Shown: positions 10,392 to 20,687 of the stretch, piece by piece
Layout: the number at the start of each line of letters is the position of its first letter
Position numbering within the stretch: position 1 is the first letter of the stretch
NCBI RefSeq assembly: GCF_002179555.1
Contig: NZ_NHOU01000014.1
Location: 1 to 64,000 of the forward strand
From: Salinicola salarius
Lineage (GTDB): Bacteria > Pseudomonadota > Gammaproteobacteria > Pseudomonadales > Halomonadaceae
Length of the DNA: 64,000 bases
Direction of reading: 5' to 3'
Translations under genes and position numbers: made by a program
The notes under the pieces: model-generated
What the model saw: the letters and a program-made list of their open reading frames with translations, nothing else
Told to the model about the DNA's origin: nothing
Databases searched by the model: none

Positions 10392-12773
10392 ATGAAGTTT
10401 TCCGAAGCGTGGCTGCGCGAATGGGTTTCACCGGCGCTCGATACGCAGGCCCTGGCAGACGCCATTACCATGGCGGGCCTGGAAGTCGATGCCGTCGAGC
10501 CGGTTGGTGCGGTTTTTCAGGGCGTGGTCGTAGCCGAGGTCGTCGCCAAATCCCAGCATCCCGATGCGGACAAGCTCAATGTCTGCCAGGTCGAAGATGG
10601 TTCCGGGGAACCGGTTCAGGTCGTCTGCGGTGCGCCTAACGTCGATATTGGCCAGAAGGTGCCTTTCGCGCGCGTCGGTGCAGTGCTCCCCGAGAATTTC
10701 AAGATCAAGAAAGCCAAGCTGCGTGGCGTCGAATCTCGCGGGATGATCTGTTCTGCTTCCGAACTCGGTCTGGAAGAAGGGCGTTCGGAGGGAATTTATG
10801 TCCTGCCGCAAGACGCACCTGTCGGTGAGGATTTTCGGGCCTGGTTGCAGTTGGATGACTACACCATCGAGGTGGATCTGACCCCCAATCGCGGCGACTG
10901 CCTCAGCCTGCGGGGCATGGCGCGGGAAGTCGGTTGCGCGACCGGAACAGAGGTCGTCGAACCGAGCATCGCCCCGGTCGAGGCGGGCCATGATGCGCAG
11001 TTCCCGGTCGCCGTGAGTGACGAAGAGCGGTGCCCGCGCTACCTGGGCCGCATCATCCGTGATGTCGACGTCACGGTAAGTACGCCACTGTGGATGCAGG
11101 AGCGCCTGCGTCGTAGCGGGATTCGCAGCATCGATCCGGCGGTCGATGTGACCAACTACGTCATGCTCGAGCTGGGGCAGCCCATGCATGCCTTCGATCT
11201 CGATGCCCTGAAGGGCGGAATTGAGGTACGCCGGGCAAATGCCGACGAGCGTCTCACGCTGCTGGATGGTCAGGAAGTGGTGCTGAACGAGGATACGCTC
11301 GTCATCGCCGACCAGGATCGTGCGTTGGCCATCGCGGGTGTGATGGGAGGCGAGGCGACCGGGGTGACCGGCGAGACGCGTAATCTGTTTTTGGAAGCCG
11401 CTTACTTTTCACCGCTCGCGGTGGCGGGCAAGGCGCGCAATTTCGGGTTGCATACGGATGCCTCGCACCGTTTCGAGCGCGGCGTGGATCCCGAGATCAC
11501 TCGTTCGGCCATGGAGCGGGCCACCGAGCTGCTGATCGCCATCGTTGGAGGTTCCCCGGGACCCATTACCGAGGTAACACAGCCGGCGCATCTGCCTCGG
11601 CGTCCGGATGTCGAGCTTCGTCGCGAGCGGCTGTCCGCTTGCCTGGGCGTCCGTCTGTCCGACGAGGAGATTCATCGCATCTTTCAGTCGCTGGGAATGG
11701 CCAGCACGGCGGCGGATCAGAGCTGGCACGTGCAGATCCCGAGCTGGCGTTTCGATGTCTCCATCGAAGAGGACTTGATCGAAGAAGTCGCTCGCATTCA
11801 CGGTTACAACCGGCTGCCGGTACGTCGCCCGCAGGCGCGTCTCGGCCTGACGACAGACGACGAAGCGTCTCTGCCGTTGCGACATCTGCGCCGCCACATG
11901 GTGTCTCGCGGCTATCAGGAGGCCGTCACCTACAGCTTCGTATCGCCGGATCTCCAGGCGTTGATTACGCCGGACGCAGTCTCGCCGGCGCTGGCCAACC
12001 CGATCTCCAGCGACATGTCGGTGATGCGGTATAGTCTGTTTCCGGGGTTACTCAAGGCGCTAATGCATAACCTCAACCGTCAGCAGCACCGCGTGCGGCT
12101 GTTCGAGGCTGGACTGGTATTCCAGGGCGAGCTGGACGAACTGGTCCAGACGCCGATGTTCGGTGGCCTGATTTGCGGTTCCCGAGACGTGGAAGGTTGG
12201 TCCGCCCATCGTGACACGGTCGATTTCTACGATCTGAAGGGCGATCTGGAAAGCTTGATCGCGTTGGGTGGACAGGCCGATGAGTGGACTTTCGTCGCCG
12301 CAACGCATCCTGCATTACATCCGGGGCGTTCCGCACAGCTCTGTCGTGATGGCAAGGTCGTCGGCTGGTTGGGGGCCTTGCACCCCGGCATCCGTGCCCA
12401 GCTCGATATCAAGCCCGAGGTTTACGTCTTCGAAGTGGAGCAAGCAGCGCTGGTCCAGGGATCGATACCGCAATTCAAGCCGCTGTCCCGGTATCCGGAG
12501 GTGCGTCGGGATCTGGCATTCGTGGTCAAGGAAGAGGTCGAGATCGCCCCGTTGATCGATGCCATTCGAAGTCGGGCCGGCGACTGGCTGACACAGTGGC
12601 AGCTATTCGATGTGTACCGCGGCAAAGGGGTGGACGATGGTGACAAGAGCGTGGCCCTGGGCTTGACCTGGCAGCATCCTTCGCGCACTCTCAATGATGA
12701 AGAAATCAATCAGTTAATCGCAGACGTGGTGGAAGTCGCGCAAGTGCGCTTCGGTGCCAAGCTGCGGAGTTGA
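10392..12773 (+). CDS. pheT: Phenylalanyl-tRNA synthetase beta subunit
   Basis: 793 residues with the full bacterial domain order: EMAP-like tRNA-binding domain (about 40-150; [12 protein letters not shown]), B3/B4 editing region (about 210-390), B5 domain (about 400-470; [17 protein letters not shown]), catalytic-like core, and a C-terminal ferredoxin-fold anticodon-binding domain (about 700-793; [14 protein letters not shown]). Contributes tRNA binding and clears mischarged Tyr. Start ATG with AAGGAG upstream. ihfA starts 28 nt downstream, as in many gammaproteobacteria. Confidence 0.97.
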   Translation: MKFSEAWLREWVSPALDTQALADAITMAGLEVDAVEPVGAVFQGVVVAEVVAKSQHPDADKLNVCQVEDGSGEPVQVVCGAPNVDIGQKVPFARVGAVLPENFKIKKAKLRGVESRGMICSASELGLEEGRSEGIYVLPQDAPVGEDFRAWLQLDDYTIEVDLTPNRGDCLSLRGMAREVGCATGTEVVEPSIAPVEAGHDAQFPVAVSDEERCPRYLGRIIRDVDVTVSTPLWMQERLRRSGIRSIDPAVDVTNYVMLELGQPMHAFDLDALKGGIEVRRANADERLTLLDGQEVVLNEDTLVIADQDRALAIAGVMGGEATGVTGETRNLFLEAAYFSPLAVAGKARNFGLHTDASHRFERGVDPEITRSAMERATELLIAIVGGSPGPITEVTQPAHLPRRPDVELRRERLSACLGVRLSDEEIHRIFQSLGMASTAADQSWHVQIPSWRFDVSIEEDLIEEVARIHGYNRLPVRRPQARLGLTTDDEASLPLRHLRRHMVSRGYQEAVTYSFVSPDLQALITPDAVSPALANPISSDMSVMRYSLFPGLLKALMHNLNRQQHRVRLFEAGLVFQGELDELVQTPMFGGLICGSRDVEGWSAHRDTVDFYDLKGDLESLIALGGQADEWTFVAATHPALHPGRSAQLCRDGKVVGWLGALHPGIRAQLDIKPEVYVFEVEQAALVQGSIPQFKPLSRYPEVRRDLAFVVKEEVEIAPLIDAIRSRAGDWLTQWQLFDVYRGKGVDDGDKSVALGLTWQHPSRTLNDEEINQLIADVVEVAQVRFGAKLRS

Positions 12774-12801
12774 TCTGTCATCCTGCGCGAAGGGAGCGAT
12801 C

Positions 12802-13110
12802 ATGGGAGCGCTGACGAAAGCTGAGCTTGCGGAGCATCTTCATGCCGAACTGGGTTTTTCCAAGCGGGAGGCCAAGTACATGGTGGAGACGTTCTTCGAG
12901 GAAATTCGCGGCTGTCTGCGCGAGAACGAGCAGGTGAAGCTGTCCGGCTTCGGCAATTTCGATCTGCGGGACAAGCGGGAGCGGCCCGGACGTAACCCCA
13001 AGACGGGCGAGGAGATTCCGATCTCCGCCCGACGAGTCGTTACCTTCCGCCCTGGACAGAAGCTCAAGGCCAGGGTGGAAAGCTTCGACGGCGAGCTGCA
13101 AGAAGACTGA
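12802..13110 (+). CDS. ihfA: Integration host factor subunit alpha
   Basis: DNA-bending protein, 102 residues, heterodimer with IhfB; acts in recombination, transcription and replication. Motifs: [12 protein letters not shown] at the N terminus, [14 protein letters not shown], and the DNA-intercalating arm [20 protein letters not shown] with its conserved proline. The ATG at 12802 follows AAGGGAG; an open frame extends back to 12754 into pheT but has no ribosome site. Ends the thrS-to-ihfA block. Confidence 0.97.
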   Translation: MGALTKAELAEHLHAELGFSKREAKYMVETFFEEIRGCLRENEQVKLSGFGNFDLRDKRERPGRNPKTGEEIPISARRVVTFRPGQKLKARVESFDGELQED

Positions 13111-13130
13111 GCCGAGCCCGTGATCCATCG

Positions 13131-13160
13131 ACCGCCTGCCAGCGCAAGCTGGCAGGCGGT
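13131..13160 (+). terminator. Hairpin after ihfA
   Basis: Perfect 13-bp stem ACCGCCTGCCAGC / GCTGGCAGGCGGT around loop GCAA, followed by CGCGTTTG. The T run is short, so termination may be partial, but position and stem strength fit the end of the pheT-ihfA transcript. Confidence 0.65.
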
Positions 13161-13240
13161 CGCGTTTGAGGCCACGCGGCGTGAGGCCGAAGGGCGAGCT
13201 GTGCTAAGCTCCCGCGCAAATCCATTGCTGACCGAGTGTT

Positions 13241-13702
13241 ATGCCCAAGCTGAAGATTTTCGTCGGCACCGTCTATGGTGGTGCGCTGGATGTCGCGGAA
13301 CAGGTTTCGCCGTTGTTCGAGCAGGCGGGTTACGAGGTGTCCGTGATCGAGCAACCGAGTCTGAGCGACTTGACCGAGGACATGCCGGACCTGGCGTTGT
13401 TCTGCGTCTCCACCACGGGGAGCGGCGATTTCCCTGGTGACTTTGTCCCTTTCGTGCATGAACTGAAGTCGCAACCGCCGAGTCTCGTTGCTCTGCGTTA
13501 CGGTCTGATCGCCTTGGGAGACAGCTCTTACGGCGATACCTTCTGTGGTTCCGGGAGAGCGCTTGACGAGCTGCTTGCCGATCTGGGCGGGCAGCGTCTT
13601 GGCGAACGTCTCGAAATCGATGCCATGGAAACGTTCATGGCCGACGACGCTGCCGTGCCCTGGGTGGAGACATGGATCGAAGACGAAGGTCTCGCGACGT
13701 GA
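13241..13702 (+). CDS. Flavodoxin-like FMN protein (MioC type)
   Basis: 153-residue single-domain flavodoxin. The FMN phosphate loop is GTVYGGALDVAE (about 9-20), in place of the common T-x-T-G-x-T; the isoalloxazine loops are STTGSGDFPGDF (about 59-70) and ALGDSSYGDTFCGSG (about 91-105). It most resembles the short MioC/YqcA-like flavodoxins, which carry electrons in, for example, biotin synthesis or RNA modification. The partner is not evident here. Its stop overlaps the start of the next gene (GTGA), which suggests co-translation with the small membrane protein. Confidence 0.85.
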   Translation: MPKLKIFVGTVYGGALDVAEQVSPLFEQAGYEVSVIEQPSLSDLTEDMPDLALFCVSTTGSGDFPGDFVPFVHELKSQPPSLVALRYGLIALGDSSYGDTFCGSGRALDELLADLGGQRLGERLEIDAMETFMADDAAVPWVETWIEDEGLAT

Positions 13703-14088
13703 AGGAGCCGCAATCATTGGCTGCTGCGCGAACGTTGACCGCCACGCGCTGGAGTACGCTGCTGGGCTTGTGGCTGGTCATGCTGGTATCGCTGCCACGT
13801 TACTGGTTGCAGCACGATATGACGCGTCTGGCCTTGCTCGCGATTCTGATGATTGCGATCGCCGTGGCATTGGTTGCGTTCTGGCGATTGATGGCTTCAG
13901 CACAGCGGGAGCGTTGTCCCGCCGCGATCAAGCATCTGGGCGGATGTCTGTGGATCGGCTGCCTGTTGATTGGCGCCTGGCACTGGATTGACGCCGCGGC
14001 CGATCACTGGTCCGTGATTCTGTCGCAAGGTACGGCGCTGGGCCTGCTGCTGCACGTGGTCAGCCGGGTCTGGCGGCGGCGTCATTGA
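13699..14088 (+). CDS. Small inner-membrane protein of unknown function
   Basis: 129 residues from the GTG at 13699, which overlaps the flavodoxin stop as GTGA. Four hydrophobic stretches are visible: about 21-36 (LLGLWLVMLVSLPRYW), 44-62, 80-95 and 108-122. No catalytic motif is recognised. The overlap with the flavodoxin suggests a linked role, such as passing electrons to or from a membrane partner, but nothing in the sequence proves this. It was not assigned to a family. Confidence 0.6.
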   Translation: MKEPQSLAAARTLTATRWSTLLGLWLVMLVSLPRYWLQHDMTRLALLAILMIAIAVALVAFWRLMASAQRERCPAAIKHLGGCLWIGCLLIGAWHWIDAAADHWSVILSQGTALGLLLHVVSRVWRRRH

Positions 14089-14179
14089 AAATCCAGTGCG
14101 TCCAATGCCAAGTTCGTCTGCTTGGTATATGCGTAAAGCCCAACAGGCGTTCTTGCTCTGGACTTCTCGATCAACGAAG

Positions 14180-14206
14180 ACGGCGGGCCAATTGGTCCGC
14201 CGTTTT
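14180..14206 (+). terminator. Rho-independent terminator in the 14.1-14.3 kb gap
   Basis: Stem ACGGCGGGCC (14180-14189), loop AATT, GGTCCGCCGT (14194-14203, one G-U pair), followed by TTTTG. It lies 92 nt past the membrane-protein gene. The bases 14089-14179 hold no ORF, so they are either a long 3' UTR or a small RNA ending here. Confidence 0.8.
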
Positions 14207-14279
14207 TGTCTCCAAGGTCTACGATATTCCACGTTCGGAACGTCGCGATTTGCGTCGGCGGCTCAGAGAATTGTTGCGC

Positions 14280-15644
14280 TTAGCCAAGGGTATAGCACGG
14301 CACGTATTCGCTACCGGGCAGCTTCATGCGGCCCTGGGCGACGAATGACGTCAACAATGCATCCAGACGGGACATGAGTTCAGGCTCTGCATGCAGTCGG
14401 AAGGGGCCACGGGCCGCGATGGCGCGGATGCCGGGTTCCTTGACGTTGCCGGCGACGATTCCCGAGAACGCACGACGCAGATTGGCTGCCAGCAGGTGGT
14501 TGGGCTGGTCATGGTGAAGCGCCAGCGCTGCCATGGCCTCGTGAGTCGGTTCGAAGGGCTCCTGGAATCCGCGCTCGATATTCAGCCGCCAGTTGAAGTA
14601 GAACGCATCATTCTGCTCGCGACGAAATTCGGCAACCTCCTGAATGCCGTCGCGCATCAGGCGAGACACCGTGATCGGATCGTCGATCACGATACGATAG
14701 TACCGGCCCACGTCTTCGCCCAAGGTGTAGCGCAGGAATTCGTCGATACGCTGGAAATAGGCCTGTGCGCTTTCCGGGCCGGTAAAGATGACCGGGAACG
14801 GGATATCGCGGTTCTTCGGGTGCATCAGAATGCCGAGCAGATAGAGGATCTCTTCCGCCGTGCCCACACCGCCCGGAAACACGACGATGCCGTGGCCGAT
14901 GCGCACGAAAGCTTCGAGACGCTTCTCGATGTCCGGCATGATGACCAGTTCATTGACGATTGGGTTGGGCGATTCGGCGGCAATGATGCCGGGTTCGGAT
15001 ATGCCCAGGTAGCGGCTGTCCTTGCGGCGCTGCTTGGCGTGGGCGAGGTTGGCGCCTTTCATCGGGCCTTTCATGGCCCCCGGGCCGCAGCCGGTGCAGA
15101 TATCCAGCCCGCGCAGGCCCATGTGATAACCCACGGCCTTGGTGTAGTCATACTCTTCGCGGGTAATCGAGTGCCCGCCCCAGCACACCACCATGCTCGG
15201 TTCCTGCGCCGTGCGCAGGGTGCTGGCGTTGCGGAGGATGTGAAAGACCGCGTTGGTCGACCCTTCGTTGGTTTCCAGGTCGAACTTGGGGTTGTTCTGG
15301 ATCTCGTTGTAGACGTAGACGATGTCTCTCAGTACCGCGGAAAGCTGTTCCCGCACGCCACGAATCATGCGTCCGTCGACGAACGCGCAGGCTGGGGCAT
15401 TGGATAGCTTGAGTCGGATGCCGCGATCCTGCTGCAGAACCTCGATGTCGAAATCCTGATAGGCTTCCATCACCGCCAGGCCATCGTCGGTGGGGGTGTC
15501 GCAATTGAGAATCGCCAGTGCACAGCGTCTGACCAGATCGTGAAGGCCGCTCGTCGACGTGTCTCGCAGTCGATTGACCTCGGATTGAGACAGCACCTCG
15601 AGACTACCCTCGGGGGAAACGATGGTTGATAGCGTCTCAGGCAT
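14280..15644 (-). CDS. ppnN: Pyrimidine/purine nucleotide 5'-monophosphate nucleosidase PpnN (YgdH)
   Basis: Splits the N-glycosidic bond of nucleoside 5'-monophosphates to give base and ribose 5-phosphate; in E. coli it is activated by (p)ppGpp. The start at 15644 gives 454 residues, the E. coli length, with GAGG upstream; an ATG at 15659 would add five residues. LOG-type core motifs: CWGGHSI, CTGCGPGAMKGPMKGA, and the nucleotide-binding PGGVGTAEE (about 285) after MPDIEKRLEAFVRIGHG. N-terminal YgdH_N and C-terminal DUF3412 regions are both present (AFSGIVAGNVKEPGIRAI, MKLPGSEYVPCY). Downstream of the yfcL-like gene by 34 nt, same strand. Confidence 0.93.
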   Translation of the reverse strand: MPETLSTIVSPEGSLEVLSQSEVNRLRDTSTSGLHDLVRRCALAILNCDTPTDDGLAVMEAYQDFDIEVLQQDRGIRLKLSNAPACAFVDGRMIRGVREQLSAVLRDIVYVYNEIQNNPKFDLETNEGSTNAVFHILRNASTLRTAQEPSMVVCWGGHSITREEYDYTKAVGYHMGLRGLDICTGCGPGAMKGPMKGANLAHAKQRRKDSRYLGISEPGIIAAESPNPIVNELVIMPDIEKRLEAFVRIGHGIVVFPGGVGTAEEILYLLGILMHPKNRDIPFPVIFTGPESAQAYFQRIDEFLRYTLGEDVGRYYRIVIDDPITVSRLMRDGIQEVAEFRREQNDAFYFNWRLNIERGFQEPFEPTHEAMAALALHHDQPNHLLAANLRRAFSGIVAGNVKEPGIRAIAARGPFRLHAEPELMSRLDALLTSFVAQGRMKLPGSEYVPCYTLG

Positions 15645-15678
15645 GGACGGCATCCTCATGGAAGTAGATATCGGTCAT

Positions 15679-15966
15679 TCAAAGATCGGCGCGTTCGGCG
15701 GCGGTCTGCCAGAGAGAGGCGATCTGCTCTTGGTCGGCATCGCTCATGTTGTCCTGGGCGAACGTGCTCTCCAGCCACTGCCAGTAGGTCGCATCGAAAT
15801 CTTCGGCCTCGACTTCGGCCGGATCGTATTCGGCCATTTCCTGTACCAGGCCGATTTGCGGAATCATGTAGCCTAGGGCGAAAAGCTCGCTGTCATCGGC
15901 ATTTTCTTCCATCACAAGTAGCGTTTGCTGCACGGCCTTGGCGCGCTGCGCAAAGGGATCAGACAT
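15679..15966 (-). CDS. YfcL-family protein of unknown function
   Basis: 95 residues, acidic and helical, starting MSDPFAQRAKAV. The pattern DDSELFALGYMIPQIGLV matches the conserved centre of the YfcL family. No enzymatic motif. An upstream start at 16008 is possible but less likely. Same strand and immediately upstream of ppnN, so the two may share a transcript; a functional tie is unknown. Family placement is by recall of the E. coli protein. Confidence 0.7.
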   Translation of the reverse strand: MSDPFAQRAKAVQQTLLVMEENADDSELFALGYMIPQIGLVQEMAEYDPAEVEAEDFDATYWQWLESTFAQDNMSDADQEQIASLWQTAAERADL

Positions 15967-16246
15967 AGGGTTCTTCAATCCTGAGTGAGAGCTTGCCAAT
16001 GCTAACATGAGCGGCTGGTCGTCGCAGTGGGGCTGGATATGTTGGAAGCGGCTGCCAAGCCATGCTACGCGCCGATGGCCTTGATCGGGCCATGTCTGAG
16101 GGTGCTAACAGGTGCGGTTTTTCCTATAAATTGTTATGATTGTAACGTTCGTATCTGACAACGAGGCGTTATCGAAATGCGGTCTGCGGCGCATTCCGGG
16201 TCGAAGCGCTTTCAACTGCCGTACAGCTTGAGTGGTTCGAATTCCC

Positions 16247-17185
16247 ATGTTCAACGCCCAGTATTTCCGTACTTACATGATGCTCGTCGAGACGGGTAGC
16301 TTTACCCAGACCGCGCGCAAACTCGATATGACCCAGCCAGGCGTCAGCCAGCACGTGCGCAAGCTCGAGGAGTATCTCGGCCGCTCCCTGCTCAATCGTC
16401 ACGGCCGTCGTTTCTCGTTGACCGATCCCGGCCGTCGGGCCTATGACTATGCGGTCAAGCTATTTGCCGAGCACGAACATTTCCGTCATTCGCTGGATGA
16501 CGACTCTCCGGACAGCGGCGAGTGTCGCATCGCCTCACCGGGTAGTGTCGGGTTGATGTTCTATCCGTTCCTGTTGGGTTATCAGCAGATGCATCCTGGG
16601 CTGACGGTCAACTACAGTTTTGCGTTCAACCATGAAATTGCGCATGACGTGGTGGCGGGGCGCTACGACGTTGGCATCGTCACCGAAATCAGCAAGCAGC
16701 CCGATCTAACCTTCGAGGCATGGCATCAGGAACCCCTGTGTCTGGTGGTGCCGGCGGATTTCACGGGAACCACCCTCAGCGAGCTACTGGCGCTGGGGTT
16801 CGTCAATTACAACGACGGCAATACCAATGCCAGTCTCCTGCTGCGGAGCAACTTCGGCAGCGAATTTCGCAGCATGAGCCATTTCCCGCGCCAGGGTTTC
16901 ACCAACGAGGTGGGCCAAGTGCTGGATGCGGTGGCCCGCGGGCTGGGATTCACTGTGGTTTCCCGGCCTGTACTGGAAACCTCGCCATGGCAGCGTCAGG
17001 TCAAGGAGATGACATTGGCGCAGCCGGTCTACGAGACACTGCACCTGGTATCGCGGACGGACGTCGAGCTGCCCAAACGCTATCGCCAGTTGTTGGAGTC
17101 GTTTCGTCAGCAGCGTCTCAACGCTCTCTACGGCTACAGCGAGCTTCCCACGCTGGAAACGACGGAAAGCGAGGAAGCCCGATAG
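16247..17185 (+). CDS. LysR-family transcriptional regulator
   Basis: 312-residue regulator with an N-terminal winged helix-turn-helix (about 1-60: FVQ-type start MFNAQYFRTYMMLVETGSF, TQPGVSQHVRKLEEYLG) and a C-terminal periplasmic-binding-fold effector domain (about 85-295). ATG at 16247 chosen over GTG at 16232. Target and ligand are unknown: the downstream gene is on the opposite strand and the upstream neighbour is the divergent yfcL-ppnN pair, which is the usual place for a LysR target. The region 15967-16246 has an AT-rich stretch around 16115-16150 that could hold the divergent promoters. Confidence 0.9.
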   Translation: MFNAQYFRTYMMLVETGSFTQTARKLDMTQPGVSQHVRKLEEYLGRSLLNRHGRRFSLTDPGRRAYDYAVKLFAEHEHFRHSLDDDSPDSGECRIASPGSVGLMFYPFLLGYQQMHPGLTVNYSFAFNHEIAHDVVAGRYDVGIVTEISKQPDLTFEAWHQEPLCLVVPADFTGTTLSELLALGFVNYNDGNTNASLLLRSNFGSEFRSMSHFPRQGFTNEVGQVLDAVARGLGFTVVSRPVLETSPWQRQVKEMTLAQPVYETLHLVSRTDVELPKRYRQLLESFRQQRLNALYGYSELPTLETTESEEAR

Positions 17186-17236
17186 CCCGCGACACGCTTA
17201 CTCGGTGCGTCGTCTACCGGATACTCGTTGGAATCG

Positions 17237-17270
17237 AGAACGGCCGCTCATCGAGCGGCCGTTCTGGTTT
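17237..17270 (+). terminator. Terminator between the LysR gene and gcvP
   Basis: Perfect stem AGAACGGCCGCTC (17237-17249), loop ATC, GAGCGGCCGTTCT (17253-17265), then GGTTTTTG. It lies between convergent genes and ends the LysR transcript; for gcvP on the other strand the T run is missing. Confidence 0.85.
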
Positions 17271-17289
17271 TTGCTAATGCAGCACCAAC

Positions 17290-20190
17290 CTATGACGCAT
17301 CGCGGTAGGCATCGATCGGCGGGCAGCTGCAGATCAGGTTGCGGTCGCCGAAGACGTTGTCGACACGATTGACGGCCGGCCAGTACTTGGCATCGCGCAC
17401 GGCTTCCGAGGGGAAGACCGCCTGCTCGCGGGAGTAGGGGCGCTCCCAGCTTTCCTCGGTGATATCCGCCATGGTATGGGGCGCCATCACCAGCGGGTTC
17501 GAATCCTTCGGCCATTCGCCGGATTCGATTCGCGCGATCTCCTCACGGATGGCGATCATCGCATCGCAGAAGCGATCGAGTTCGTAGCGGGATTCGGACT
17601 CGGTCGGCTCGACCATCAGCGTCCCGGCGACCGGGAAGGACATCGTCGGAGCGTGGAAGCCGTAGTCCATCAGGCGCTTGGCGATATCCTCCTCGCTGAC
17701 ACCCGAAGTCGCCTTGAGCGGACGCATGTCTAGGATGCACTCGTGAGCGACCGTGCCGTTGGCGGCCTGGTAGAGCACCGGATAGTGCGGCGCCAGCCGC
17801 TTGGCGATGTAGTTGGCATTGAGGATAGCCAGCTCGGTCGCTTCGCGCAGACCACGAGCGCCCATCATCTTGATGTAGGCCCAGGAGATCGGCAGGATCG
17901 AAGCGCTACCGAAGGCGGCAGCCGAGACGGCGCCCGAGTTCTTCTCGATGCCTTCCTGCGGGGTCACGACATGGTTGGGCAAGTAGGGGGCCAGATGCGC
18001 CTTGACGCCGATCGGGCCCATGCCCGGGCCGCCGCCGCCATGCGGAATGCAGAACGTCTTGTGCAGGTTGAGGTGCGAGACGTCGCCACCATAGTCTCCC
18101 GGGCGGCAAAGGCCGACCTGGGCGTTCATGTTGGCACCGTCGATGTAGACCTGGCCGCCATTGTCGTGGATGAGCTGACAGGCCTGGCGGACATTCTCCT
18201 CGAAGACGCCATGGGTCGACGGATAGGTCAGCATGATCGCGGAAAGATTGTCGCGGTGCTTGGCAGCCTTGGCCTCGAGATCGGCCATGTCGATATTGCC
18301 GTCCCGGTCGCATTCGACGACGACGACTTTCATCTGCGCCATGGCGGCGGAGGCGGGGTTGGTACCATGCGCCGAGCTGGGAATCAGACAGATATCGCGA
18401 TGACCTTCGCCGACAGCGGCCTGGTAGCGACGAATGGCGACCAGCCCAGCATATTCGCCCTGGGCGCCGGAGTTCGGCTGCATCGAGATGTTGTCGTAGC
18501 CGGTGATCTCGATCAGGAAATCGCTGAGCTCGGTGATCATCTGACGATAGCCGGACGTCTGTTCGCTGGGGGCGAACGGATGAATGTTGGCGAATTCGGG
18601 CCAGGTGATCGGAATCATTTCGCTGGTGGCGTTCAGCTTCATGGTGCATGAGCCCAGCGGGATCATCGCGTGCGTGAGCGACAGGTCGCGATTTTCCAGC
18701 CGCTTGAGATAACGCAGCATTTCGGTCTCGCTGCGGAAGCGCTGGAAATTGGGATGCTGGAGAAAATCGCTGTCGCGACGGTAGGCGGTCGGAATTCCGC
18801 TGGTGCCACGCTCGATGGCTTCCCGATCGAGCTCGCTCACCGACAAGCCATGTTCTTCGCCGATCAGCACGTCGAACAGCGCCGCCAGGTCGGCGGCGGT
18901 GGTGGTTTCGTTGAGACTCACGCCGACCTCGCCGTCGGCGGGGTAACGAAGATTGATCTCGTGGGTCAGGGCGCGCCCCTGAATGCGATGGCTGTCCACT
19001 CCGGTCAATGTCAGGGTATCGAACCAGCTGTCGTGCTTGAGGGCGATGCCATGGCGTTCGAGGCCCGACGCCAGCAGCGTCGTCAGGCGATGGATGCGGC
19101 CGGCGATGGTGCGGAGACCCTCGGCACCGTGGTAGACGGCGTAGAAGCCCGCAATGTTCGCCAGCAGCGCCTGCGCGGTACAGATGTTGGACGTGGCCTT
19201 TTCGCGGCGGATATGCTGCTCGCGTGTCTGCATCGCCATGCGCAGCGCCGGGCGTCCACGGCTATCCTTGGAGACACCGATGACGCGGCCCGGCAGCGAA
19301 CGCTTGAGCGCCTCGCTGGTTGCGAAGAAGGCTGCATGTGGGCCGCCATAGCCCATGGGGACGCCGAAGCGCTGGGAGTTGCCCAGTACGATATCGACGC
19401 CCATGGCGCCTGGCTCCTTGAGCATGACCAGGCTCATCAGATCCGCCGCTACGCAAGTCATGATCTGACGCGAGCGCGCCTCGGCAACGATGCCTTCGAT
19501 GTCACCGATATCGCCGTCGACGCCCGGATATTGCAGCAGGGCGCCGAACACGTCTTCTTCGGCGAGTTGGGCTGCCGGCGCCACGACCAGCTCGAAGCCA
19601 AGATAGGCCGCTCGCGTACGCAGGACGTCCAGGGTCTGCGGAAGCACGTTGTCCGCCACGAAAAAGCGCTGGCTCTTGTGCTTCTTGTTCGCGCGCCGAC
19701 ACAGCGCCATCGCCTCGGCAGCTGCCGTCGCTTCATCGAGCAGCGAGGCGTTGGCGATGGCCATGCCGGTCAGGTCCATCACCATCTGCTGGAAATTGAG
19801 AAGCCCCTCGAGACGCCCCTGGGCAATTTCCGGCTGGTACGGGGTATAGGCGGTATACCAGCCCGGGTTCTCCAGCACGTTGCGCTGAATCACCGCCGGC
19901 AGGTGCGTCGGATAGTAGCCTTGGCCGATATAGCTCTTGAACACCTTGTTCTGCCGTGCCAGCCCCCGCAGGTAGTCCAGCGCCTCCGCCTCTCCGCGCG
20001 GGCCATCCAGAGCCAGATCGCCTTCGAGACGAATTCCCTTGGGAATAGCGCGGTCGATCAGCGTCTTCAGCGATGGCATATCGAGCGTCTTGAGCATTTC
20101 GCTGATATCGCCGGGCGCAGGGCCATTGTGGCGCTGAAGGAAGTCGGCGTGATTGGTCAGGTCGGTTAACGGTCGAGTCTCGGTGGGCAT
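17290..20190 (-). CDS. gcvP: Glycine dehydrogenase (decarboxylating), P-protein
   Basis: Decarboxylates glycine and passes the aminomethyl group to lipoyl GcvH. 966 residues, the fused type with two homologous halves as in E. coli. PLP-binding region [20 protein letters not shown] with the Schiff-base lysine in [19 protein letters not shown] and [13 protein letters not shown] are typical C-half motifs; the N half keeps the [14 protein letters not shown] type sequence. Lies 92 nt downstream of gcvH on the same strand. Confidence 0.97.
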   Translation of the reverse strand: MPTETRPLTDLTNHADFLQRHNGPAPGDISEMLKTLDMPSLKTLIDRAIPKGIRLEGDLALDGPRGEAEALDYLRGLARQNKVFKSYIGQGYYPTHLPAVIQRNVLENPGWYTAYTPYQPEIAQGRLEGLLNFQQMVMDLTGMAIANASLLDEATAAAEAMALCRRANKKHKSQRFFVADNVLPQTLDVLRTRAAYLGFELVVAPAAQLAEEDVFGALLQYPGVDGDIGDIEGIVAEARSRQIMTCVAADLMSLVMLKEPGAMGVDIVLGNSQRFGVPMGYGGPHAAFFATSEALKRSLPGRVIGVSKDSRGRPALRMAMQTREQHIRREKATSNICTAQALLANIAGFYAVYHGAEGLRTIAGRIHRLTTLLASGLERHGIALKHDSWFDTLTLTGVDSHRIQGRALTHEINLRYPADGEVGVSLNETTTAADLAALFDVLIGEEHGLSVSELDREAIERGTSGIPTAYRRDSDFLQHPNFQRFRSETEMLRYLKRLENRDLSLTHAMIPLGSCTMKLNATSEMIPITWPEFANIHPFAPSEQTSGYRQMITELSDFLIEITGYDNISMQPNSGAQGEYAGLVAIRRYQAAVGEGHRDICLIPSSAHGTNPASAAMAQMKVVVVECDRDGNIDMADLEAKAAKHRDNLSAIMLTYPSTHGVFEENVRQACQLIHDNGGQVYIDGANMNAQVGLCRPGDYGGDVSHLNLHKTFCIPHGGGGPGMGPIGVKAHLAPYLPNHVVTPQEGIEKNSGAVSAAAFGSASILPISWAYIKMMGARGLREATELAILNANYIAKRLAPHYPVLYQAANGTVAHECILDMRPLKATSGVSEEDIAKRLMDYGFHAPTMSFPVAGTLMVEPTESESRYELDRFCDAMIAIREEIARIESGEWPKDSNPLVMAPHTMADITEESWERPYSREQAVFPSEAVRDAKYWPAVNRVDNVFGDRNLICSCPPIDAYRDAS

Positions 20191-20282
20191 GATCTATCCG
20201 GGGAGGTTGGCAGGGAGAGGGAGTCGACCGTTCGATGGTGCACCACCGAACGGTCATGGCTTGAGGACGCGGGGGGAACCGA

Positions 20283-20687
20283 TCAGCCGTCTTGATCTTC
20301 CTCGGCGGCGACCAGTTCAGAGTAGGCCTCGGCCGACATCAGCGATTCCAGATCGCCCTGATCCGCCAATTGCAGCTTGAGTATCCACCCTTCACCGTAA
20401 GGGGAGTCGTTGACGGTCTCGGGGCTGTCCTCCAGCGCCTCGTTGACCTCGACGATTTCACCCGCCAGCGGCGAGTAGAGGTCGGAGGCGGCCTTGACCG
20501 ACTCGATGACGCCGAATTCGTCGCCCGCATCCAGTTCGCGGCCAGCTTCCGGCAATTCGACGAAGACCACGTCACCCAGTGCCTCCTGAGCGTGATCGGT
20601 AATGCCGACGGTCACCGTGCCGTCGCCGTTGTCCAGCACCCATTCGTGGCTGTCGGTATAGAGCAGGTTGTTGGGGATTTCGCTCAT
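20283..20687 (-). CDS. gcvH: Glycine cleavage system H-protein
   Basis: Lipoyl carrier that shuttles the aminomethyl arm between GcvP, GcvT and dihydrolipoamide dehydrogenase. 134 residues; lipoyl lysine K65 in IESVKAASDLY; typical start NNLLYTDSHEWV and GDVVFVELPEAG. First gene of gcvH-gcvP. A GGAAACTCTC stretch directly precedes the ATG and supplies the ribosome site. Confidence 0.97.
   Translation of the reverse strand: MSEIPNNLLYTDSHEWVLDNGDGTVTVGITDHAQEALGDVVFVELPEAGRELDAGDEFGVIESVKAASDLYSPLAGEIVEVNEALEDSPETVNDSPYGEGWILKLQLADQGDLESLMSAEAYSELVAAEEDQDG

Noticed and set aside
18670-20169. 499-codon frame opposite gcvP
   Set aside because: Antisense shadow of a conserved gene; such long shadows are common in GC-rich sequence.
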